The notes beneath the pieces are model-generated. The model saw nothing but the letters and a program-made list of their open reading frames with translations, was not told the origin of the DNA and did not search any database. A stretch of DNA of 64,000 bases from Herbiconiux sp. SALV-R1. Lineage in GTDB: Bacteria > Actinomycetota > Actinomycetes > Actinomycetales > Microbacteriaceae. The translations under genes were made by a program, and so were the position numbers. The DNA lies in NCBI RefSeq assembly GCF_013113715.1, contig NZ_CP053344.1:1116001-1180000 (forward strand), in the 5' to 3' direction. Shown here one piece after another: positions 25,823 through 34,510 of the stretch (its first letter is position 1; the number at the start of each line of letters is the position of its first letter).

Positions 25823-28471
25823 CTACGCGGCCTGCGCCAGCAGCGGTGCGCCGCTGCCCGCGGTCACCACGAGCCGGCCGTCGCGGGCGTCGATCGTGAC
25901 CGCCCCGCCGTCGGCGAGCTCGCCAGAGACGAGCAGCTCGGCCACCGCGTCGTCGACGTTGCGCTGGATGACCCGGCGCAACGGGCGCGCTCCGTACTCC
26001 GGCTCGTAGCCGGTGTCGGCGAGCCAGTCGACCGCCGCATCCGTCACCGTCGCCGTGATCTCGTGAGCCGCCAGCCGGGCGCGGGTGGCGCCGAGCAGCA
26101 GCGACACGATCTCGCGCAGCTGCGGCTTCTCGAGCTTGCGGAACAGCACGATCTCGTCGATGCGGTTGAGGAACTCAGGTCGCATCGCCTCACGCAGCTT
26201 GCCCATCACCCGGTCGCGCAGCGCCTTGTCGCTGCCGAACCCGGTGGTGTCGCCGGGCGTCTGGGCGACGAAGCCCATCGCACCCGACCGCGAGGCCAGG
26301 AACTCCGAACCGAGGTTCGAGGTCATGATCACCACGGTGTTGCGGAAGTCGACCGTGCGACCCTGCCCGTCGGTGAGCCGCCCGTCGTCGAGCACCTGCA
26401 GGAGCAGGTTGAACACGTCGGGGTGCGCCTTCTCGATCTCGTCGAACAGCACGACCGAGTAGGGGTTGCGGCGCACCCGCTCGGTGAGCTGCCCGGCCTC
26501 GTCGTAGCCGACGTATCCGGGAGGGGCGCCGACCAGGCGCGAGACCGTGTGGCGCTCGCCGAACTCCGACATGTCGAAGCGCAGCATCGACTCGGCCGAC
26601 CCGAACAGCGACTCGGCGAGCGACTTGGCTAGCTCGGTCTTGCCGACCCCGGTGGGGCCGAGGAAGAGGAACGAGCCGATCGGCCGGCGCGCGTCGCCCA
26701 TGCCGGTACGGTTGCGCCGCACCGCCTTGGAGACCACGGTCACCGCGTCGTCCTGCCCGATCACGCGCTCGTGCAGCTCGCCCTCCAGGGCGGCGAGACG
26801 GGCACGATCCACCTCACCGAGACGCGACACCGGGATGCCGGTCGCGCGCGAGATCACCGCAGCGATCTCGGCCTCGTCGACCACGGCATCCGTGTCGATG
26901 CCGCCCGCGGCGCGCTCGGCGGCCACCCGGCGGTTCACCGAGGCGGCCTCGGCGAGCTGGTGCTGGATGTCCTCGATCTCGTCACGGATGCGCGACGCCT
27001 CCTCGTAGTGCTCGGCCGAGACAGCGGCGTTCTTCGCGCCCTCGAGGGCGGCGAGGTCGGCCATCAGCGACTCGGTGTCGACGAGCGCCGGCACCTTGCC
27101 GAGCGCCAGCCGCAGCCGGGCGCCCGCCTGGTCGATCAGGTCGATCGCCTTGTCGGGGAGGAAGCGGTCGCTCACGTAGCGTGCCGACAGCTCGACCGCG
27201 GCGGTGAGCGCGGCGTCGGTGTAGGAGACGCCGTGGTGCTCCTCGTACGCCTGGCGGAGGCCCTGGAGGATGAGCACCGCATCCGGCAGCGACGGCTCGC
27301 CGACGGTGACCGGGGAGAAGCGGCGCTCGAGCGCCGGGTCCTTCTCGATCGCGCGGTACTCCTTGAGGGTGGTGGCGCCCAGCAGGTGCAGGTCGCCACG
27401 GGCGAGCCTCGGCTTCAGGATGTTGCCGGCGTCCATGCCGCCCTCGCCGGAGCCACCGGCCCCGACCACGGTGTGCACCTCGTCGATGAAAACGATGAGC
27501 TCGTCTTTGTGGGCCGAGATCTCGTCCATCAGCTTTGTGAGGCGCTCCTCGAAGTCGCCGCGGAAGCGGGTTCCCGCGAGCATCGCGGGTAGGTCGAGCG
27601 CCACCACGCGCTTGTCGCGCAGCTGCTCGGGCACGGTGCCGTCGACGATCGCCTGGGCGATGCCGTCGACGATCGCGGTCTTGCCGACACCCGCCTCGCC
27701 GACCAGCACCGGGTTGTTCTTGGTGCGGCGGGAGAGGATCTCGACGGTCTGCTCGATCTCGTCGAGCCGGCCGATCACGGGGTCGAGCTCGCCCAGACGG
27801 GCGCGCTCGGTGAGGTCGGTGCCGAACCTGTCGAGGGTGGGGGTGTCGGACTCGGGGGTCGCCTGGCCGTTCTGGCCGCTCTGCCCGTTCTGGCCGGCGC
27901 TGCCGGCGGTCGCCGCGCCACCGGCGGTCGCGCCGGCCTCGGCGCCCTGACGCATGCCCTCCTGAAGCGCCTCGGGGGTCACACCGGCCTGCGCCAGCAC
28001 CTGGCCGGCGGGGGAGTCCTGGTTGATCACGAGGGCGAAGAAGAGGTGCTCGGGGTCGATGTAGGTCGAACCGGATGCGCGGGCCACCTGGTAGGCGTGG
28101 AACAACGCCCGCTGGGCCGACTGCGTCAGCGCGGGCTGCACCACGCGGTCGGTGCTCGCCGCGGGGAGCCGCAGCTCGGCGGCCCCGGCGATGGCGCGCG
28201 GGTCGGCACCGACACGGCGGATGGCGTCGGCGGCGGGCTGCACGGGCGCGATGGTGCGCAGCACGTGCAGGGCGTCGAGCTCGGAGTGACCGTGCTCGAT
28301 CGCGTAGGCGCCGGCCTGGGAGAGGAGCTCCTGGGTGCGGCGGCTGATCAGCTTGCTGAGGTCGATCGAGCGCCCGGCTCGCGCCGCGCGCTGCTCGCCC
28401 TCGAGGTACCGGGCGAGGAACTCGTCGAAGGAGTTGCCGCCGGTCTCTGCGGGGTTGGGGTTCTCGGGCAC
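25823..28471 (-). CDS. ClpC-type AAA+ unfoldase (Clp protease ATP-binding subunit)
   Basis: Hexameric unfoldase that feeds substrates to ClpP or disaggregates proteins. The 882-residue product has two Clp_N repeats (about 20-170), a Ser/Gly/Gln-rich linker (190-225), AAA-1 with Walker A GEAGVGKT near 265, a short middle domain of under 100 residues containing a UVR-like [15 protein letters not shown], and AAA-2 with GPTGVGKT near 610. The short middle domain and an MGF loop after AAA-2 Walker B (a ClpP-docking-type [LIV]GF tripeptide) point to ClpC rather than ClpB. GTG 28471 follows AGGAGG. An HspR-type HAIR palindrome lies 20 nt upstream, so heat-shock control is likely. Confidence 0.9.
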   Translation of the reverse strand: MPENPNPAETGGNSFDEFLARYLEGEQRAARAGRSIDLSKLISRRTQELLSQAGAYAIEHGHSELDALHVLRTIAPVQPAADAIRRVGADPRAIAGAAELRLPAASTDRVVQPALTQSAQRALFHAYQVARASGSTYIDPEHLFFALVINQDSPAGQVLAQAGVTPEALQEGMRQGAEAGATAGGAATAGSAGQNGQSGQNGQATPESDTPTLDRFGTDLTERARLGELDPVIGRLDEIEQTVEILSRRTKNNPVLVGEAGVGKTAIVDGIAQAIVDGTVPEQLRDKRVVALDLPAMLAGTRFRGDFEERLTKLMDEISAHKDELIVFIDEVHTVVGAGGSGEGGMDAGNILKPRLARGDLHLLGATTLKEYRAIEKDPALERRFSPVTVGEPSLPDAVLILQGLRQAYEEHHGVSYTDAALTAAVELSARYVSDRFLPDKAIDLIDQAGARLRLALGKVPALVDTESLMADLAALEGAKNAAVSAEHYEEASRIRDEIEDIQHQLAEAASVNRRVAAERAAGGIDTDAVVDEAEIAAVISRATGIPVSRLGEVDRARLAALEGELHERVIGQDDAVTVVSKAVRRNRTGMGDARRPIGSFLFLGPTGVGKTELAKSLAESLFGSAESMLRFDMSEFGERHTVSRLVGAPPGYVGYDEAGQLTERVRRNPYSVVLFDEIEKAHPDVFNLLLQVLDDGRLTDGQGRTVDFRNTVVIMTSNLGSEFLASRSGAMGFVAQTPGDTTGFGSDKALRDRVMGKLREAMRPEFLNRIDEIVLFRKLEKPQLREIVSLLLGATRARLAAHEITATVTDAAVDWLADTGYEPEYGARPLRRVIQRNVDDAVAELLVSGELADGGAVTIDARDGRLVVTAGSGAPLLAQAA

Positions 28472-28490
28472 GAAACCTCCTGGTTTGAAA

Positions 28491-28511
28491 CTTGAGTGCC
28501 TTACGCTCAAG
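28491..28511. promoter_or_regulatory. HAIR operator (HspR-binding inverted repeat)
   Basis: CTTGAGT (28491-28497), a 7-nt spacer and GCTCAAG (28505-28511) match the HAIR consensus CTTGAGT-N7-ACTCAAG at 13 of 14 positions. It lies 20 nt upstream of the Clp ATPase start. In Streptomyces and Mycobacterium HspR represses dnaK and clpB through this sequence until heat or misfolded proteins titrate DnaK-HspR. No hspR gene is in the window. Confidence 0.88.
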
Positions 28512-28578
28512 TTCAACGCCGGGGGGCTCGGACTATTCCCGGGAGGAGGCTGGGAATGCTGATTCCCAGGTCACAGCG

Positions 28579-28881
28579 TCATTGATGGAACATCGGGACG
28601 ATCAGATAGATTCCGTACAGTACGGCTGCTACCCCGACCGCGAAGCACATGTAGGCTCCCGCTGTCGCGGCCGCCGGCCTCGTCTCGCGCGACGTGCCGG
28701 CGCCCAGCAGCCGCAAACCGAACGAGTAGGTCGCCGCCACCAAGACGCTTGCGGCGAGCGCCACGACGAAGACGAGCACGAACGATCCCCAGTCGACGCC
28801 GAGGAACTGCCCGTCGCCGGCTGCTTCCTCGGCGGCGCGCATCGCGGTCGTGAGGTTCTGAACCGGTGCCGTCGGGTTCAT
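28579..28881 (-). CDS. Small membrane protein co-encoded with PiT transporter
   Basis: The 100-residue product has two hydrophobic segments (about residues 33-57 and 72-96) joined by a short polar loop and ends in VPMFHQ. Its ATG overlaps the stop codon of the upstream PiT gene by 4 nt, so the two are translationally coupled. I recognise no family; an accessory or stabilising subunit of the phosphate transporter is an inference from the coupling alone. Confidence 0.75.
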   Translation of the reverse strand: MNPTAPVQNLTTAMRAAEEAAGDGQFLGVDWGSFVLVFVVALAASVLVAATYSFGLRLLGAGTSRETRPAAATAGAYMCFAVGVAAVLYGIYLIVPMFHQ

Positions 28882-30038
28882 GCGGTCACCTCTTTCTCGT
28901 CGCGCGCATCCGTTCGCGACGTGTCGTCGTCGGTGTCGTTGACGTTCTCGTGGGTCACCGGGTGGCGCCGGGCCAGCAGGTACAGGGTGAGCGCCGCGCC
29001 GGCGCCGAGCACCGCCACGAGGATGAGGCCCAGGATGCTCGAGGTCGCCGCCCAGGCCGCCACGCCTCCCACGAGAGCCGCCGCCGGGAGGGTGACGCCC
29101 CAGGCGATGGCGATGCGGCCGACGACACCCCAGTGCACCGACGCGAGCTTCTTGCCGAGGCCGGCACCCACGATCGCACCCGAGGTCACCTGCGTGGTGG
29201 AGAGGGCGAAGCCGAGGTGGGAGGAGACCAGGATGGTGGCCGCCGAGCTGGTCTCTGCCGCGAACCCCTGCGGGGAGCTGATGTCGGTGATGCGCTTGCC
29301 CACGGTGCGGATGATGCGCCACCCGCCGAGGTAGGTGCCGAGCGCGATGGCGAGACCGCAGGCCAGGATGACCCAGAACTGCGGGGCGCCGCCGGAGTCC
29401 TGGTAGCCGGCCGCCACCAGGGTGAGGGTGATGACGCCCATGGTCTTCTGCGCGTCGTTCGTGCCGTGGGCGAGGGAGACCAGCGACGCCGACACGGTCT
29501 GGCCGTGCCGGAAGCCCTTCTCCGAGCCGCGGCTGCGCGCCTGCTTCGTGATGACATAGGCGAGGTAGGTGGCCGAGAGGGCGATGACACCGGCGACGAC
29601 CGGCGAGATGATCGCCGGCAGCACCACCTTCGACAGCACCACCGGGAAGTTCACGGCACCGAAGCCCGCACCGATGATGGCGGCGCCGATGAGGCCGCCG
29701 AACAGCGCGTGGGTGGAGCTCGAGGGCAGGCCGAAGTACCACGTGGTGAGGTTCCACAGCACGGCGCCGACGAGGCCGGCGAAGATGAGGCTCGGGGTGA
29801 TCTCCAGGCCGTTGTCGCCCTCGTTGATGATGCCGTCGGAGATGGTCTTCGCCACCTCGGTCGACAGGAACGCCCCGACGAGGTTGAGCACCGCCGAGAT
29901 GCCCACCGCCACGCGGGGCTTGAGGGCGCCGGTGGCGACGGAGGTCGCCATGGCGTTCGCGGTGTCGTGGAACCCGTTCGTGAAGTCGAACACCAGAGCC
30001 ACCACGATCACCAGGATCACGGTGATGAGCACGTCCAT
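28878..30038 (-). CDS. PiT-family inorganic phosphate transporter
   Basis: Low-affinity, proton- or metal-phosphate-coupled phosphate uptake. The 386-residue product has about 10 membrane segments and both copies of the PiT signature: FDFTNGFHDTANAMAT near residue 16 and SLAHGTNDAQKTMGV near 190. GLPSSSTHAL near 92 is also family typical. ATG 30038 is preceded by GGAGGAG. It is the first gene of a two-gene operon with the 100-residue membrane protein. A PhoU-like Pit accessory is not adjacent. Confidence 0.94.
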   Translation of the reverse strand: MDVLITVILVIVVALVFDFTNGFHDTANAMATSVATGALKPRVAVGISAVLNLVGAFLSTEVAKTISDGIINEGDNGLEITPSLIFAGLVGAVLWNLTTWYFGLPSSSTHALFGGLIGAAIIGAGFGAVNFPVVLSKVVLPAIISPVVAGVIALSATYLAYVITKQARSRGSEKGFRHGQTVSASLVSLAHGTNDAQKTMGVITLTLVAAGYQDSGGAPQFWVILACGLAIALGTYLGGWRIIRTVGKRITDISSPQGFAAETSSAATILVSSHLGFALSTTQVTSGAIVGAGLGKKLASVHWGVVGRIAIAWGVTLPAAALVGGVAAWAATSSILGLILVAVLGAGAALTLYLLARRHPVTHENVNDTDDDTSRTDARDEKEVTA

Positions 30039-30160
30039 CGAGGTCTCCTCCCGCGGCCGGTCGGTCGCACAGGCCCTGTCTAGCCCCGGGGGTCTCGCGT
30101 GCCACCGGGCGCGGGCGTGAACAGCTCGTGAACTCCGGTGGCATCGGGCATGATCGGGGT

Positions 30161-30946
30161 ATGAGCGATCTGCCGCCGTACCCGTCCGTGCCGCCGACCC
30201 CGCCGCCCGGGCGGCCCGAGCAGGCGGGGCCGCCGACCCCGCCGGCGGGTGGGTCGGCACAGCTCGGCGTGCCTGGGCCGCAGCCTTCGGCACCCCTGCA
30301 GCAGGCGCCCCGGCAGCCGTCGCCTGCCCCCGCTCCGGCTCCGGCGAAGCGCAACGGGCTGGGGGTGGCGGCGCTCATCCTCGGCATCGTCGCCTTCGTG
30401 GGGGCGTTCATCCCGCTGTTCAACTACCTGGCGCTGCTCATCGCGCTCGCCGCCGTGATCGTCGGCGTGATCGCCGCGATCAGCGGTCGCGGGCGAGGGC
30501 TCGGCGTCGCGGGCTCGATCATCGGCTTCGTCGCGCTGCTAGCCGCCATCGTCATGGCCGTCGTCTACACCTTCGTGTTCTTCGGCAGCCTCGTGAGCAC
30601 GGCGCTGTACGACAGCGGCCTCACCTACGACACCGTGCCGCTCGTCTACGAGGTCGACGGAACCGGCACCGACGTCGACATCACCTACACCGTCTCCATC
30701 GGCGGTGCGCTCACCACCCAGCAGGCACTCGCCCAAGACCTGCCGTTCGAGAACTCGCTCGACGTGCCGTTCGGCGGAGCCGACAGCTACGCCAGCTACA
30801 CCCTCACCGCGGTGAACGGTGCCGACGGTGGCGACGTGACCTGCCGCGTCACGCTCGACGGCGAGGTGATCGCCGAGGAGACCGCCTCGGGCGCCTATGC
30901 CACCGCCAGCTGCACCGGGAGTGCGGCCGAGCTGCTGTCGCGATGA
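30161..30946 (+). CDS. Pro-rich DUF4190/MmpS-like membrane protein
   Basis: The 261-residue product has a Pro/Gly/Ala-rich cytoplasmic N terminus (1-65), two membrane segments (about 68-105 and 112-145, the second followed by a short loop), and a C-terminal exported beta-rich domain (about 160-258) starting VPLVYEVDGTGTDVDITYTV, similar in pattern to the MmpS-type domain. CATGAT (30149-30154) lies 6 nt before ATG 30161. The stop overlaps the start of the ABC-F gene by 4 nt, so the two are coupled although their functions look unrelated. Confidence 0.75.
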   Translation: MSDLPPYPSVPPTPPPGRPEQAGPPTPPAGGSAQLGVPGPQPSAPLQQAPRQPSPAPAPAPAKRNGLGVAALILGIVAFVGAFIPLFNYLALLIALAAVIVGVIAAISGRGRGLGVAGSIIGFVALLAAIVMAVVYTFVFFGSLVSTALYDSGLTYDTVPLVYEVDGTGTDVDITYTVSIGGALTTQQALAQDLPFENSLDVPFGGADSYASYTLTAVNGADGGDVTCRVTLDGEVIAEETASGAYATASCTGSAAELLSR

Positions 30947-32685
30947 CGGCGACCCTCGTCGCGAAAGGTCTCTCCGGGGGTCACGACCACCGCATCCTGT
31001 TCTCGGGGCTCGACCTCGTGGTCGCGCCCGGAGACGTGGTGGGGGTGGTGGGGGCGAACGGGGCCGGCAAGTCGACGCTGCTGCGCATCCTCGCCGGTCT
31101 CGACGCCCCGGCGGAGGGGGAGGTGTCGCTCGCGCCCGCCGACGCCTTCGTGGGCTGGCTGCCGCAGGAGCACGAGCGGGTGCCCGGCGAGACCGTGGCG
31201 CAGTACGTGGCCCGTCGCACGGGGGCGGCTGCGGCGACCGCAGAGATGGATGCGGCGGCCGAGGGGCTCGCCTCGCCCGCTGGGGCTGGGGCTGGGGCTG
31301 GGGCCGCGGATGCGGCGGGGGCTGCGGCCGGGACTGGGGCTGGGGCCGCGGATGCGGCGGGGGCTGCGGCTGCCGGCGGCGTCGACCCGGCCGACCGGTA
31401 CTCGGCAGCGCTCGAGCGGTGGCTCGCGAGCGGTGCCGCCGACCTCGACGAGCGGCTGCCCGTCGTGCTCGCGGAGCTCGGGCTCGAGGTCGCCGCCGAG
31501 GCGCTCATGACCTCACTCTCGGGAGGGCAGGCGGCCCGGGTGGGGCTCGCCGCGCTGCTGCTGTCGCGCTTCGACGTCGTGCTGCTCGACGAACCGACCA
31601 ACGATCTCGATCTGGACGGTCTCGACCGGCTGGAGGCGTTCATCCGGGGTCTGCGTGGGGGAGTCGTGCTCGTCAGTCACGACCGGGAGTTCCTCGCCCG
31701 GAGCGTCACCCGGGTGCTCGAGCTCGACCTGGCCCAGGGCACGAACCGCGTGTACGGGGGCGGGTACGACTCGTTCCTCGAGGAGCGGGCGGTGGCGAAG
31801 CGGCACGCGCGCGAGGAGTACGAGGAGTTCGCGGCGAAGAAGGACGACCTCGTCGCGCGGGCCCGCACGCAGCGCGAATGGTCGAGTCAGGGTGTGCGGA
31901 ACGCGATGCGAAAGGCGCCCGACAACGACAAGATCCGGCGCAAGGCGTCGAGCGAGTCGAGTGAGAAGCAGGCGCAGAAGGTGCGGCAGATGGAGAGTCG
32001 CATCGCGCGGCTCGACGAGGTGGAGGAGCCGCGCAAGGAGTGGCAGCTGCAGTTCACCATCGGCGCGGCGCCGCGGTCGTCGAGCGTGGTGGCGACGGCG
32101 TCTTCGGCGGTGGTGTCGCGCGGGTCGTTCACGCTCGGGCCGGTGTCGGTGCAGGTGGCGGCGGGCGACCGCATCGGCATCACGGGCCCGAACGGCGCGG
32201 GCAAGTCGACGCTGCTCGGGCTGCTGCTCGGGCGGGTGCAGCCCTCGGCCGGGAGTGCGTCGCTCGGGTCGTCGGTGGCGATCGGCGAGATCGACCAGGC
32301 GCGGGCGGTGCTCGGCGACGCGTCGGCGACGTCGCTCACGGCGGCGTTCGAGGCGCAGGTGCCCGAGTGGCCCGTGGCCGAGGTGCGCACGCTGCTCGCG
32401 AAGTTCGGCCTCAAGGCCGACCACGTGGGGCGGCCCGCGGCCGAGCTCTCGCCCGGCGAGCGCACCCGGGCGGGGCTCGCGCTCCTGCAGGCGCGCGGGG
32501 TGAACCTGCTCGTGCTCGACGAGCCCACGAACCACCTCGACCTGCCGGCCATCGAGCAGCTCGAGCAGGCACTCGACTCCTACGACGGCACCGTGCTCCT
32601 CGTCACCCACGACCGCCGCATGCTCGACACCGTGCGCCTCACCCGCCACTGGCACGTCGACGCGGGCCGCCTCACCGAGCGCTGA
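30943..32685 (+). CDS. ABC-F family ATP-binding protein
   Basis: Soluble twin-ATPase protein of the ABC-F group, whose members act on the ribosome in translation or antibiotic protection. The 580-residue product has two ABC domains with Walker A GANGAGKST (near residue 34) and GPNGAGKST (near 415), signatures LSGGQAARVGLA and LSPGERTRAGLA, and Walker B LLDEPTNDLD and VLDEPTNHLD. No membrane domain exists. The linker between the domains (about 280-360) is charged and helical as in the ABC-F interaction motif. Domain 1 carries a 14-residue tandem Ala/Gly repeat (about 105-145). It does not have enough sequence identity by eye to assign a subfamily. Confidence 0.92.
   Translation: MTATLVAKGLSGGHDHRILFSGLDLVVAPGDVVGVVGANGAGKSTLLRILAGLDAPAEGEVSLAPADAFVGWLPQEHERVPGETVAQYVARRTGAAAATAEMDAAAEGLASPAGAGAGAGAADAAGAAAGTGAGAADAAGAAAAGGVDPADRYSAALERWLASGAADLDERLPVVLAELGLEVAAEALMTSLSGGQAARVGLAALLLSRFDVVLLDEPTNDLDLDGLDRLEAFIRGLRGGVVLVSHDREFLARSVTRVLELDLAQGTNRVYGGGYDSFLEERAVAKRHAREEYEEFAAKKDDLVARARTQREWSSQGVRNAMRKAPDNDKIRRKASSESSEKQAQKVRQMESRIARLDEVEEPRKEWQLQFTIGAAPRSSSVVATASSAVVSRGSFTLGPVSVQVAAGDRIGITGPNGAGKSTLLGLLLGRVQPSAGSASLGSSVAIGEIDQARAVLGDASATSLTAAFEAQVPEWPVAEVRTLLAKFGLKADHVGRPAAELSPGERTRAGLALLQARGVNLLVLDEPTNHLDLPAIEQLEQALDSYDGTVLLVTHDRRMLDTVRLTRHWHVDAGRLTER
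31293..31370 (+). repeat. In-frame 36-nt direct repeat inside the ABC-F gene
   Basis: 31293-31328 and 31335-31370 are identical 36-nt copies separated by 6 nt, giving a 42-nt (14-residue) period. The encoded peptide is Ala/Gly/Asp-rich and falls in a loop of the first ATPase domain between Q-loop and signature. It keeps the frame, so the gene stays intact; length is likely to vary among strains. Confidence 0.85.
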
Positions 32686-32712
32686 CCCGCGCATCCCGCC
32701 CCCCGCCCCCAC

Positions 32713-32770
32713 GTTCTTGCGGACAAAGTTCGTCCGAAAGTGAGTTTGGACGGACTTTGTCCGTAAGAAG
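32713..32770. repeat. Palindrome A of a repeated family (GCGGACAAAGTCCG core)
   Basis: Left arm 32713-32735 and right arm 32748-32770 are 23 nt each with three mismatches and a 12-nt loop. The core GGACAAAGT(C)CGTCC is shared with the palindrome at 33461-33526. It lies 27 bp after the ABC-F stop and may terminate that operon, or act as a binding site, since GGACAAAGTCC is itself a palindrome. Confidence 0.85.
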
Positions 32771-32823
32771 GCGGAGGAGGGGACCCTCAGGATGCCGAGA
32801 CGCCTGCCCCATAGGGTGGAAGC

Positions 32824-33456
32824 ATGAGCGACGAGCGGAACAAGCCGGCCGGCCGGAGTGACTCGCTCAAGCAGTTCAGGCTGCTGCCGCGCCGCAAGCT
32901 GCCCGTGATGCCCGATCGCGGGGAGAAGTGGGGCGGGCTGCTGCGCCCGGCGACCCTCATCACCGCAGGGATCGCCGCCGTGATCGTGGCCGCCGTGTGG
33001 ATCGGCATCGCGACCGTGCGGCCCGACACCCCCACCACCCTCGACGGTGTCACCGCCGAGGTCACCACGCAGATCGACGGGCTCGTCGCGCTGCTGCCGG
33101 AGGGTTCGACCCCGGCGACCGATGAGGAGAACACCGTCGTGCAGGCCTGCCCCGACGGCAGCGCCGAGGAGCAGGCGGCCGTCACGCGCGTGCTCGGCTC
33201 CGTGCCCGGGCTCGACGCGGCCACCTGGGCCGAGCAGGTGCGGCTGCACTACGAGTCCGACGGCTGGTACGTCACCACCGACACGACGGCCCCCACCGAC
33301 GACGGGGCGGCCGGCGGCGACTCGACCTCCGGCGGCATCACGCTAAAGCTCATCGGCAAGAACCTCGTGCCGATGACCGTGGTCGCCGCCGCCGAGGGCG
33401 ACGGCTCCACCACCCTCACCGTCACCAGCGAGTCCCGCTGCACCCGCACCACCTGA
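32824..33456 (+). CDS. Membrane-anchored protein of unknown function
   Basis: The 210-residue product has a basic cytoplasmic N terminus (1-40), one membrane segment (about 42-66) and an exported domain (about 70-208) with two cysteines, TVVQACPDG near 102 and SESRC near 205, that could form a disulfide. LHYESDGWYVTTD near 142 suggests a beta-rich lipoprotein-like fold. TAGGGT (32812-32817) lies 6 nt before ATG 32824. The gene is flanked by two related palindromes. I recognise no family. Confidence 0.75.
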   Translation: MSDERNKPAGRSDSLKQFRLLPRRKLPVMPDRGEKWGGLLRPATLITAGIAAVIVAAVWIGIATVRPDTPTTLDGVTAEVTTQIDGLVALLPEGSTPATDEENTVVQACPDGSAEEQAAVTRVLGSVPGLDAATWAEQVRLHYESDGWYVTTDTTAPTDDGAAGGDSTSGGITLKLIGKNLVPMTVVAAAEGDGSTTLTVTSESRCTRTT

Positions 33457-33460
33457 CCTC

Positions 33461-33526
33461 CCACTTTCGTGCGGACAAAGTCCGTCCCATCCCACGTTCC
33501 GACGGACTTTGTCCGCAAGAAAGTGG
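33461..33526. repeat. Palindrome B of the same family, between convergent genes
   Basis: Left arm 33461-33486 and right arm 33501-33526 are 26 nt each with a single mismatch and a 14-nt loop. It starts 5 nt after the stop of the membrane-protein gene and ends 19 nt before the end of the convergent hydrolase gene, the place of a bidirectional terminator. The GCGGACAAAGTCCGTC core is the same as in palindrome A. Confidence 0.88.
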
Positions 33527-33544
33527 TGGGGGAGGAGGTGCGGG

Positions 33545-34399
33545 TTAGGCGGGGAGGGGGAGGCGGCGGGTGAGTTCGCGGGTGGTGCCGGCGGGGTCGA
33601 GGCCGTGGTCGTGGGACTCGGGGACGATGACGAGTTCGGCGGTGGGGATGGCGGCGGCGAGGCGGTCGGCAGCGGTGACGAGCATCGGGAAGGTGGGGTC
33701 GCCGCGGAGGATCGTGACGGGGGTCGAGACGGCCAGCATGGCGGGGGTGGGGGTGGAGACGGCGCGCGTGAGCAGGGCGTCGTAGACCACCGACTGGGCA
33801 AGCGGCACGAGCGAGTCGAACATCGGGCTGGAGCGGATCTGCTGCACCACCGCCTCGGGAAGGCCCACGGCCTCGCGCTGGAAGAGCGTGACCGCGTCGC
33901 CGGAGCGGCCCCCGTCGACGAGAGCCTGCAGCCGTTCGGGCAGGTCGGCGGCCGGCTCGTCGACCCCGAAGCGGAAGGGCGGCTCCGAGAGGAACAGGTG
34001 CCGCACCGGCACGCCCTGCGCGGCGGCGAACAGTGCGAGCACCGCGCCCGAGGAGTGCCCGAGCACCGCGGCGTCGCCGCCGACGGCCTCGATGACGGCC
34101 GCGAGGTCGTCGGCCTCGCGCTCCGGGGCGTAGGGAGCGGTGTCGCCGCTCTCGCCCCGCGCCCGGCGGTCGATCGTCACACCCCGGTAGCCCGCCTCGG
34201 CCAGCGCCGCGGCGAGCGGCGCGCCCGCGGCAGCGGTGGAGAACGCACCGCCCACGATCGCGACGGGCGGCCCGTCACCCACGACGGTGTAGGCGATCGT
34301 CGTTCCGTCGGCGGAGATGGCTGCGCTCGTGACGGAAGTACAGCATCCGCCACCGACACCCGGCAAGAGGCGAGCGCCACCCGGCGCACCGCCTAGCAT
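33545..34399 (-). CDS. Alpha/beta hydrolase
   Basis: Serine hydrolase of the alpha/beta fold. The product contains the nucleophile elbow LGHSSGAV (Ser), DRRARGESGDT, an acid-containing TILRGDPTFPM segment and a catalytic His in PESHDHGLDP near the C terminus. The start is uncertain: ATG 34399 gives 284 residues with about 25 that look less conserved; TTG at 34366 would begin nearer the domain. The region ahead is shared with the divergent SulP gene. A hydrolase or haloperoxidase-like role is all that can be said. Confidence 0.82.
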   Translation of the reverse strand: MLGGAPGGARLLPGVGGGCCTSVTSAAISADGTTIAYTVVGDGPPVAIVGGAFSTAAAGAPLAAALAEAGYRGVTIDRRARGESGDTAPYAPEREADDLAAVIEAVGGDAAVLGHSSGAVLALFAAAQGVPVRHLFLSEPPFRFGVDEPAADLPERLQALVDGGRSGDAVTLFQREAVGLPEAVVQQIRSSPMFDSLVPLAQSVVYDALLTRAVSTPTPAMLAVSTPVTILRGDPTFPMLVTAADRLAAAIPTAELVIVPESHDHGLDPAGTTRELTRRLPLPA

Positions 34400-34430
34400 G
34401 GAACCGACCCCATCCGGCGGGTTCACCGAC

Positions 34431-34447
34431 GGAGGGAGACGACGATC
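34431..34447 (+). promoter_or_regulatory. Strong Shine-Dalgarno followed by in-frame ATC
   Basis: GGAGGGAG at 34431-34438 lies 6 nt before ATC at 34445-34447, which is in frame with the SulP gene and 22 codons upstream of its ATG at 34511. No stop intervenes. ATC is a rare initiator, so this could be the true start or a leader remnant. Confidence 0.4.
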
Positions 34448-34510
34448 GCGCGCGCGACGACACCAGGTGAGGCCGCGGGCCTCGACACGGGCCCGCAGGG
34501 GCTCACCACC

